Positions 6,836 to 12,067 of a DNA stretch of 12,067 nucleotides are shown here, one piece after another. The DNA is from Acidobacteriota bacterium (lineage in GTDB: Bacteria > Acidobacteriota > Terriglobia > Terriglobales > Acidobacteriaceae), in the NCBI GenBank assembly GCA_021799405.1, contig JAJZAL010000161.1:1-12067 (forward strand). Direction: 5' to 3'. Below the pieces are notes generated by a model, which was not told the DNA's origin, did no database searches, and was given only the letters and a program-made list of their open reading frames with translations. Made by a program: the position numbers and the translations under genes. Numbering within the stretch: the stretch's first letter is position 1; the number at the start of each line of letters is the position of its first letter.

Positions 6836-8227
6836 ATGAATCGTTACGTGGCGCGAGGAGCGGCGGTGGGTGCACTCGGGGGTCTGCTCTTCGGCTTCGA
6901 TACGGCAGTCATCTCCGGAACCACTTCCTCCCTCGTGCAGGCATTCAGCCTTTCGCCGCGCGAGCTTGGATTTACGGTCGCGATCGCCTTGTGCGGAACT
7001 GTCTTCGGCGCAATCACGGCCGGGCCACTTGAGAGCCGTTATGGCGGGCGCGACATGCTGCGCGTTATGGCTCTCTTGTATTTGCTTTCGGCGATCGGCT
7101 GCGCTTTCGCTCCAAACTGGACCGACCTGCTGGCTGCGCGCTTTTTGGGCGGCATCGGCATTGGCGGCTCGTCGGTGCTGGGACCGGTCTACATCGCCGA
7201 AATCTCCCCCACCCGGCTGCGCGGCCGCCTGGTCGGTATGTTCCAGATCAACATTGTTCTCGGGGTTCTGTGCGCCTATCTTTCGAACTACCTGATAGCG
7301 CGCGCCAACTTCGGAGCGGCAAATTGGCGATGGGACTTCGGCATGGCCCTGTGCCCTGCGCTGCTTTTCATTCTCATGCTCTTCGGTATCCCCAACAGCC
7401 CACGCTGGCTGGCCGCAAAGGGCCGGAATATCGAAGCCATGGATGCGCTCGCATTGATGGGTTCGGAGGATGCAGCGGGGGACCTGAACAAAATCACGGC
7501 GTCGATCCTGGAGGATTCGCTCGACTCGAAAGAATCTCTCTTCCAGTGGAAGTACCGGACGCCGATCTTTCTGGCTGTCTCGATTGCAATGTTCAACCAA
7601 CTCACCGGGATCAACGCGATCACTTATTACCTGAACGATATCTTCGCCAGCGCCGGATTCAACCAGCTCTCCGGCAATCTTCAGGCGGTTGCCTTTGGCG
7701 CCATGAATCTCTTCGCCACACTCATCGGCATGTCGCTGATCGACAAACTAGGCCGCAAGACTCTACTCCTGATTGGATCGGTGGGGACCATGTTTTCTCT
7801 GGCGGGCGTGGCGCTGGTGTTTGCAATGAAGGCTCACCGTGACTGGCTACTGCCGCTGCTGGTGATTTATATCTTCTTCTTCGCCGGCTCGCAAGGAAGT
7901 GTGATCTGGGTCTATCTCAGCGAGGTATTTCCGACGCGGGTACGAGGCAAGGGACAGTCGCTGGGGTGCAGTACTCATTGGATCATCAATGCGCTCATTT
8001 CCGCTTCATTCCCGATCGTAGCGAAGTCATCGGGAGCCATTCCATTTGCGTTTTTCGGCTGCATGATGGCGGTTCAGTTTGTGGTGGTTAAGGCCTTCTA
8101 CCCCGAAACCAAGAACGTTTCGCTCGAGGAGATACAGCACCTTTTGGGGGTTGAGGCTTCTCCCATGCGGCAAACGCAACTGCAGTTGCAAAATGCCGGA
8201 AGCCAAAGAGCCAGGCAATGGCCTTGA
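6836..8227 (+). CDS. MFS sugar transporter (sugar porter family)
   Basis: 463 aa, about 12 membrane segments; an inner-membrane sugar:proton symporter by family. Signature elements, in order: GGLLFGFDTAVISG in TM1, the R-Y-G-G-R loop between TM2 and TM3, PTRLRGRLVG after TM4, SPRWL (with Asn in place of the usual Glu before it) after TM6, FNQLTGINAITYY in TM7, D-K-L-G-R-K between TM8 and TM9, EVFPTRVRGKG after TM10, and PETKNVSLEEI at the C-terminus. These define the Sugar_tr family shared by XylE, AraE and GalP. Start ATG has AAAGG nine bases upstream, and the 101-bp gap after gmhA contains an operator-like repeat. It probably imports the sugar handled by the upstream isomerase and kinase. 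The transported sugar cannot be read from sequence. Confidence 0.93.
   Translation: MNRYVARGAAVGALGGLLFGFDTAVISGTTSSLVQAFSLSPRELGFTVAIALCGTVFGAITAGPLESRYGGRDMLRVMALLYLLSAIGCAFAPNWTDLLAARFLGGIGIGGSSVLGPVYIAEISPTRLRGRLVGMFQINIVLGVLCAYLSNYLIARANFGAANWRWDFGMALCPALLFILMLFGIPNSPRWLAAKGRNIEAMDALALMGSEDAAGDLNKITASILEDSLDSKESLFQWKYRTPIFLAVSIAMFNQLTGINAITYYLNDIFASAGFNQLSGNLQAVAFGAMNLFATLIGMSLIDKLGRKTLLLIGSVGTMFSLAGVALVFAMKAHRDWLLPLLVIYIFFFAGSQGSVIWVYLSEVFPTRVRGKGQSLGCSTHWIINALISASFPIVAKSSGAIPFAFFGCMMAVQFVVVKAFYPETKNVSLEEIQHLLGVEASPMRQTQLQLQNAGSQRARQWP
8176..8189. repeat. 14-bp perfect palindrome in the 3' end of the transporter gene
   Basis: GCAACTGCAGTTGC is its own reverse complement. It lies in codons for a Gln-Leu-Gln-Leu-Gln tail and may simply reflect that repetitive coding, but it sits 25 bp before a larger stem-loop. 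Confidence 0.4.
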
Positions 8228-8257
8228 CGGCAAGCGTGCGCTTGAACAGGCCATTGC
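8215..8257 (+). repeat. Two-part stem-loop over the transporter stop codon
   Basis: GCAATGGCCT (8215-8224) pairs perfectly with AGGCCATTGC (8248-8257). Inside, CAAGC (8231-8235) pairs with GCTTG (8240-8244) around GTGC, separated from the outer stem by an asymmetric internal loop of 6 and 3 nt. The transporter TGA (8225-8227) lies in the internal loop. No T-run follows. It could stabilise or process the transcript, or lower read-through between transporter and dehydrogenase. The inner CAAGCG-TG-CGCTTG could also be a DNA operator. Confidence 0.5.
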
Positions 8258-8282
8258 GAATAGGAAGCGCAGTATCCGAACC

Positions 8283-8290
8283 AAAGGAGG
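8283..8290 (+). promoter_or_regulatory. Very strong ribosome binding site for the aldehyde dehydrogenase
   Basis: AAAGGAGG is a near-perfect anti-Shine-Dalgarno match six bases before ATG at 8297. It favours that ATG over the in-frame TTG immediately before it (8294), which would leave only three bases. High translation of the dehydrogenase is implied. Confidence 0.8.
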
Positions 8291-8296
8291 AATTTG

Positions 8297-9775
8297 ATGC
8301 TCGCGACTTTAAGAGAATTTGCCCACCAGTTCGTACACACTCCTCAATTGCATTGCATCGGCGGTAACTTCGTGCCCAGCCGCAGCGGCGCCGTACAAGA
8401 GGTATTCGATCCCTCTACTGGCGCCGTCCTCACAAGCGTTGCCATGGGTTCCGATCACGAAGTGAACCTTGCAGTGGCGGCGGCTCAGGCCTCCTTCCCT
8501 GCCTGGTCCAGGACCCCTCCTGTAGAAAGGGCAGTGATTCTGCACCGGGTTGCCGACGCACTCGAAAGGCACAAAGACGACCTTGTACAAGTCGAATCGC
8601 TCGATGTAGGCAAAGCGATCACAGCAACGGAAGGCTTTGATATCCCGTTCGGTATTGCCTGTCTGCGCTATTTTGCCGATCTGGTGCAAAACCTTGTGAT
8701 CGATGTTCCCCACGCTCTGCCCAATATTGAGGCCCGCACGCACCGTATTCCATACGGCGTTTGCGGCTTCATCTTTCCCTGGAATTTTCCCTACGACCTG
8801 CTCCTCTGGAATGTCGTGCCCGCACTGGCCGCGGGAAATACTGTGGTCATTAAACCGTCGGAGCTGACACCACTCAGTACATTGCTGGTGACCCGATTGG
8901 CCCATGAGGCTGGCTTGCCCGACGGCGTAATGAACGTCGTGGTTGGCGACGGCGCTGCCGGGCAGGCGCTAGCAATGCACCCGGGGATTAAACGAATGAG
9001 CTTTACGGGATCGCCGAAAGTGGGAAAGTTGATCGGCGAAATCTGTGGCAGGAATCTTGTTCCGTTGAAGCTTGAACTCGGCGGAAAGGGCGCGGCTGTG
9101 GTCTTCGACGATGTTGACATGGATACAACAGCAGCCAAGCTGGCGAATGCAATCACCTTCAACACAGGACAGGTCTGCTGCACGGCCACTCGCTGGATCC
9201 TTCACGAGGAAATCCATGACAGCTTGCTGCAAAAAGCGATTGCGATTTTGAATAGCACCCGAATCGGTCCTGCTCTCGATAGAGAGACTCAGATGGGCCC
9301 CCTGGTATCAGAAACTCATCACAAGCGGGTTTCGAACCATCTGGAATTGGGCAAGGCCGAGGGCGCAGAAGTTATCTTCGAGGCTCATGCAGTCAAGCCC
9401 GATGGATTCGAGCGCGGTTACTACATCGGCCCAAGCCTTTTGACCGGCGATCCAGACAACATCTGCTGCCGCGAAGAGATTTTTGGCCCCAGCGCATACG
9501 TTCTGAAATTTCGTGACGAAGATGAAGCAGTCAAACTGGTCAACCGGCTGCCGTATGGACTTGCGAATAGCGTTTGGAGTAGCGATCTGGACCGCGCCGG
9601 CAGGGTTGCCGAGCAGTTGATTGCCGGCAACAGTTGGGTTAACGCGCACAATGTCTTCGCGTACGGCTTGCCATATCGCGCCGTAAACCTCAGCGGCATG
9701 GGAGGCGGTGTGAACAGCCCGGATTGCCTGTTGGATTATCTGCGTCCGCAGACAATTGCACGCCCGCTGGCATGA
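8297..9775 (+). CDS. NAD(P)-dependent aldehyde dehydrogenase
   Basis: 492 aa, the normal length for the superfamily; soluble. It oxidises an aldehyde to the acid with NAD(P)+. Catalytic residues by family pattern: Asn163 in PWNFP, Lys186 in IKPSE, the cofactor loop FTGSPKVG (236-243), Glu260 in LELGGK, nucleophile Cys294 in GQVCC (a second Cys follows at 295) and Glu394 in EEIFGP. The C-terminal SGMGGGVNSP segment resembles betaine- and lactaldehyde-type enzymes. Its substrate is not certain: glycolaldehyde, lactaldehyde or a sugar-derived aldehyde would fit a sugar-degrading cluster, e.g. after retro-aldol cleavage. It sits 69 bp after the transporter with its own strong ribosome binding site. 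The stop TGA overlaps an ATG that opens a short, unrecognised frame. Confidence 0.92.
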   Translation: MLATLREFAHQFVHTPQLHCIGGNFVPSRSGAVQEVFDPSTGAVLTSVAMGSDHEVNLAVAAAQASFPAWSRTPPVERAVILHRVADALERHKDDLVQVESLDVGKAITATEGFDIPFGIACLRYFADLVQNLVIDVPHALPNIEARTHRIPYGVCGFIFPWNFPYDLLLWNVVPALAAGNTVVIKPSELTPLSTLLVTRLAHEAGLPDGVMNVVVGDGAAGQALAMHPGIKRMSFTGSPKVGKLIGEICGRNLVPLKLELGGKGAAVVFDDVDMDTTAAKLANAITFNTGQVCCTATRWILHEEIHDSLLQKAIAILNSTRIGPALDRETQMGPLVSETHHKRVSNHLELGKAEGAEVIFEAHAVKPDGFERGYYIGPSLLTGDPDNICCREEIFGPSAYVLKFRDEDEAVKLVNRLPYGLANSVWSSDLDRAGRVAEQLIAGNSWVNAHNVFAYGLPYRAVNLSGMGGGVNSPDCLLDYLRPQTIARPLA

Positions 9776-10020
9776 CGCGGACACAGGAACGTCAGGCGCT
9801 GGTTGAGGCAGTTATCCAGAATACAGTTCTGCGCGTGTGTGGAGCTTCCGCTTCGATTCCGGGCGGCGGTCCTAAAGCCTGCAGATACCTGCAACTGCGC
9901 TGTAGAGCTTGCACACTATTCGAGGATCGTCTGATCCTTTCAGATCCTTTATCTGTTGCATCGGCACGGTGCGCGTCACTGGATCTGAAGCCCAGTCCAC
10001 TCCATGAGGCGCGGACGTAG
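9772..10020 (+). CDS. Small hypothetical ORF or gene remnant overlapping the dehydrogenase stop
   Basis: An 82-codon frame begins with ATG inside ATGA (9772-9775), the same coupling seen between the heptose genes. The first 22 or so residues (TRTQERQALVEAVIQNTVLRV) form a plausible amphipathic helix, like the start of many metabolic enzymes. After that the sequence turns Cys-, Arg- and Pro-rich and looks non-coding. It may be the first codons of an operon gene whose body has been lost or frameshifted, or a chance frame. No family is recognised. Confidence 0.2.
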   Translation: MTRTQERQALVEAVIQNTVLRVCGASASIPGGGPKACRYLQLRCRACTLFEDRLILSDPLSVASARCASLDLKPSPLHEART

Positions 10021-10139
10021 GCGCCCGCTTTAGACGCTGCCACCCGAAGCGCGTGAGAATGCTGAGATGGGCCTCAACAAGTGGAATAGAGACCAGTCTC
10101 AAGCTGGTTCGAACGTTGTTTCGTTAAGAGGTAAAGAGT
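9776..10139. other. Gene-poor stretch between dehydrogenase and CehA-like gene
   Basis: Apart from the doubtful frame at its left end, 364 bp hold no recognisable gene. Inverted repeats cluster at 9923-9989 (listed separately). Nearer the next gene, GAGAC-CA-GTCTC (10089-10100) overlaps an alternative pairing of ACCAG (10092-10096) with CTGGT (10104-10108), about 20 bases before its ribosome binding site AGAGG (10127-10131). A GGTTCGAAC at 10106-10114 resembles a tRNA T-loop, but no cloverleaf surrounds it. No clear promoter boxes were seen. Confidence 0.4.
9923..9989. repeat. Overlapping inverted repeats rich in GATC; possible weak terminator
   Basis: AGGATC-GTCT-GATCCT (9923-9938) is a 6-bp hairpin followed by TT. 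CAGAT-CCTTT-ATCTG (9941-9955) is a second hairpin. TTCAGATCC (9939-9947) also pairs over 9 bp with GGATCTGAA (9981-9989), which excludes the second hairpin. Four GATC sites fall within about 60 bp. The first hairpin could end transcription of the sugar locus, but its T-run is short. Confidence 0.35.
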
Positions 10140-10988
10140 ATGCGAAGGTGTACGATCTGTTTAATCTTTGCCTATTGCTTCTTGTCTACCAGTTTGCTCG
10201 GGCAACAAGCAATAACCTTTCGCGATCAAATCTGGGGTCATCTCCTCGTCACCACGATCGATCAGGCAACAGGCCTAAAGGTGGATGCTCGCTGTTATCT
10301 GACTGACAGCGCAGGTCATCCGTGGACCCCTTCAGGTTCGATCACATATGTCAAGCCGCCCGAGCAGGATTTCATCGCTTTGACGCATTTCGAAATCGCG
10401 CTGCCCCCGGGAACCTACACTCTGCGAGTGGTACGGGGAGCGGAGTACAGGCCCTACGAAGTCCAAATCCAAATCAAGGCAGGCGAAATTCTGCGAGAAA
10501 GAGTCGAATTAACGCGCTGGATCAGCATGAATGCCCGCGGGTGGTACTCTGGCGATTTGCATAATCACCGGAACTGGCAGCAAATGCCGGCGATCCTGCT
10601 GTCTGAAGATTTGAATCTCGCGAACACTATAACGAACTGGATATGGGGAAACCGAGCGATATCCATACAGCCTTCGGCGGGCGAACAGGCCATTCGTCGC
10701 GTGGACTCGACTCACGCATATTCGATCTATGACATGGAGATTGAGCGCGATGGGTCGGGTCCTGGATCGATCGTTCTGGACGCATTGAAGAAGCCCATCG
10801 AGTTCCAAGGTTACGGCTTCTGGCCGCCTAATACAGTCTTTACGGGGGAGGCTCACAATCTAGGCGGCTGGGTAGACGCCGAGAAAATTGATTGGCGGGA
10901 CAGTGCAGCCCTCGTGGCATTAGGCCAGATCGATTCTGCCGGGCTTGTCTATAACAGCTTCAACCCTTATGGTGTCGAACTAGTGTAG
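10140..10988 (+). pseudogene. CehA/McbA-like PHP-fold metallohydrolase, exported, 3' end cut by an IS
   Basis: 282 aa remain. Residues 1-24 look like a Sec signal peptide: two Arg, a hydrophobic core to Leu20, then G-Q-Q-A. Residues about 30-125 resemble a carboxypeptidase-regulatory-like beta sandwich (G-H-L-L-V..., A-T-G-L-K-V-D-A-R, LPPGTYTLRV). From about 133 the PHP-type metallohydrolase domain begins with WYSGDLHNH (135-143; His141 and His143 are candidate metal ligands) and SEDLN (155-159). Members of this group usually continue well past 282 residues and carry more His/Asp ligands, so the C-terminal part seems missing. The frame stops at TAG 10986-10988, next to the left end of an IS630-type element. 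Start ATG has AGAGG 8 bases upstream. Codon use is less GC-rich than in the heptose genes. Function of the intact protein is unknown; it is probably inactive now. Confidence 0.6.
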
Positions 10989-11026
10989 GGTCTCATAAAT
11001 GACTTTACATACAAGGAAAAGTGTGT

Positions 11027-11053
11027 CATGGTCCACGTATGATGTGGACCGTG
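11027..11053 (+). promoter_or_regulatory. Hairpin enclosing the transposase start codons
   Basis: CATGGTCCAC (11027-11036) pairs with GTGGACCGTG (11044-11053) over 10 bp with one T-G wobble. The 7-nt loop GTATGAT holds the first ATG (11039) and the start of the second (11042). In a transcript reading through from outside, this would mask the start region, a known strategy of some insertion sequences to limit transposase. The role here is inferred. Confidence 0.5.
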
Positions 11054-12067
11054 CCTGAAGCGCTGAAGTTGACCGAGGAACAACGACGCACATTGTCCAG
11101 TTGGGTATCTGCGCACAACAGCCCGCAGAAGGTGGTTTTCCGCGCTCGTATCGTGTTATTGGCGGCCGAGGGTAAAGCCAACCGCAGGATCGCTCGGGAA
11201 TTGGGGACCAGCCGGCCCAGCGTGATTTTGTGGCGACGGCGTTTCCAGGAAGGTGGAACGGCGGCGCTCACCGAAGATGCGCCCGGGCGGGGGCGCAAGG
11301 CGACGATTTCTGCCGCTCGCGTGAAGCAGATCGTGGAGGCCACTCTGCATACCAAGCCGCCGGCCGCCACGCATTGGAGCGTGCGCACCATGGCTCGGGC
11401 CCAGGGTGTGAGCCCGGCGACGGTGCAACGCATCTGGGATGCACATGGGCTGCAGCCGCATCGGGTGCGCACCTTCAAGTTATCGCGCGACAAGCAGTTT
11501 CTGGAGAAACTGACCGATGTGGTGGGCCTATATCTGAACCCGCCGGACAAGGCATTGGTGCTCTGCGTGGACGAGAAGAGCCAGATTCAGGCGCTGAACC
11601 GCACTCAGCCAGGTCTGCCCCTGAAGAAAGGCCGTTGCGGCACCATGACGCATGACTACAAGCGCAACGGGACCACCACGCTATTTGCCGCTCTCAATGT
11701 GCTGGAAGGCAAGGTCATCGGCGAGTGCATGGCTCGACATCGCCATCAGGAATTTCTCAGGTTTCTCCGCCGCTTGGATGGCGAGTTACCGGCTCATCTT
11801 GACCTGCACTTGATTGTGGACAACTATGGAACCCACAAAAAGCCGGAGGTCAAAGCATGGTTAGCCAAGCACCCCCGCTTCCATTTCCATTTCATACCCA
11901 CCAGTTCCTCCTGGCTGAATCTGGTGGAGCGATGGTTCCACGAATTAACGGAAAAGCGCATTCGCCGCGGCAACTTCTACAGCGTCAAAGAACTCATCGC
12001 CGCCATCGAAGAATACATGCAGAAGAACAACCGCCAGCCCAAACCTTTCGTCTGGACGGCCAGCATC
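11039..12067 (+). CDS. IS630-family transposase, 3' end beyond window
   Basis: 343 codons are open from ATG 11039 to the window edge with no stop. Family members are about 340-370 aa and the last residues PFVWTASI lie near the usual C-terminus, so only a few codons are missing. N-terminal helix-turn-helix: NRRIARELGTSRPSVILWRRR (about 48-68), with a second winged-helix region (SVRTMARAQGVSPATVQRIW, about 114-133). The DDE catalytic triad is complete: Asp178 in LCVDEKSQ, Asp261 in LIVDNYGTH and Glu297 in WLNLVERWF, a DD35E spacing. No frameshift, so the enzyme may be active. Start is uncertain: GTG at 11021 is in frame and has AAGGA just upstream, whereas ATG 11039 and 11042 lie in a hairpin loop without a well-spaced ribosome binding site. 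It cuts and inserts the element at TA sites. Confidence 0.92.
   Translation, partial: MMWTVPEALKLTEEQRRTLSSWVSAHNSPQKVVFRARIVLLAAEGKANRRIARELGTSRPSVILWRRRFQEGGTAALTEDAPGRGRKATISAARVKQIVEATLHTKPPAATHWSVRTMARAQGVSPATVQRIWDAHGLQPHRVRTFKLSRDKQFLEKLTDVVGLYLNPPDKALVLCVDEKSQIQALNRTQPGLPLKKGRCGTMTHDYKRNGTTTLFAALNVLEGKVIGECMARHRHQEFLRFLRRLDGELPAHLDLHLIVDNYGTHKKPEVKAWLAKHPRFHFHFIPTSSSWLNLVERWFHELTEKRIRRGNFYSVKELIAAIEEYMQKNNRQPKPFVWTASI

Larger units (their letters stand above)
10981..12067 (+). mobile_element. IS630-family insertion sequence, left part (right end outside window)
   Basis: The element carries an IS630-type DDE transposase and runs off the window. IS630 elements insert at TA and duplicate it. 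Two TA dinucleotides are possible left junctions, 10981-10982 and 10986-10987, both at the abrupt end of the CehA-like frame. About 50 bp of non-coding sequence, including AT-rich TCATAAATGACTTTACAT, lie between junction and transposase, as expected for a terminal inverted repeat plus promoter. The exact end cannot be fixed without the right inverted repeat. Confidence 0.75.

Noticed and set aside
6662..7600. 312-codon minus-strand frame opposite gmhA and the transporter
   Set aside because: Low-complexity charged composition, no recognisable domain, and it spans two real genes and their gap.
10106..10114. GGTTCGAAC resembling a tRNA T-loop
   Set aside because: No acceptor, D or anticodon stems can be drawn around it and no CCA end follows.
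10067..10306. Short frame starting before the CehA-like gene
   Set aside because: It overlaps the signal-peptide gene in another frame and shows no family pattern.

Overview
The window looks like chromosomal DNA of a GC-rich environmental bacterium. The gene content, the gene style and a CehA/McbA-type secreted protein suggest Acidobacteriota, but that is inference, because there is no rRNA or other phylogenetic marker here. All recognisable genes are on the + strand. No RNA gene, CRISPR array or replication origin was found.

Positions 3-9775 are a compact sugar-metabolism locus. It starts with an FGGY-family sugar kinase that is cut by the left window edge. A distant L-fucose/L-arabinose-isomerase-family protein follows, whose TTG start overlaps the kinase stop. 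After a 167-bp gap come four tightly linked genes that together resemble the whole ADP-heptose route: a PfkB kinase fused to a HAD phosphatase (HldA/HldE-N plus a GmhB-like activity), a stand-alone HldE-C/HldC-type nucleotidyltransferase, HldD epimerase and GmhA isomerase. hldC-hldD and hldD-gmhA overlap by ATGA. Next come a 12-TM sugar porter of the MFS and an NAD(P)-dependent aldehyde dehydrogenase with a very strong ribosome binding site. The FGGY kinase, isomerase, transporter and dehydrogenase are typical of sugar catabolism or salvage. GmhA, kinase-phosphatase, HldC and HldD are typical of LPS or S-layer heptose synthesis. Having both in one locus is the most interesting feature: it may scavenge a heptose or another sugar and feed it into nucleotide-heptose, or it may be a catabolic pathway reusing heptose enzymes.

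Positions 9776-10139 hold no convincing gene. There is a possible gene remnant whose start overlaps the dehydrogenase stop, then a block dense in GATC-containing inverted repeats. From 10140 a signal-peptide-bearing CehA/McbA-like PHP-fold protein begins. It appears cut short at about 10981-10988 by the left end of an IS630-family insertion sequence, whose transposase stays open to the right window edge.

Several inverted repeats lie at gene junctions: over the gmhA stop, over the transporter stop, and around the transposase start codons. None has an obvious intrinsic-terminator T-run, so they are listed as candidate operators or RNA structures, not as terminators.
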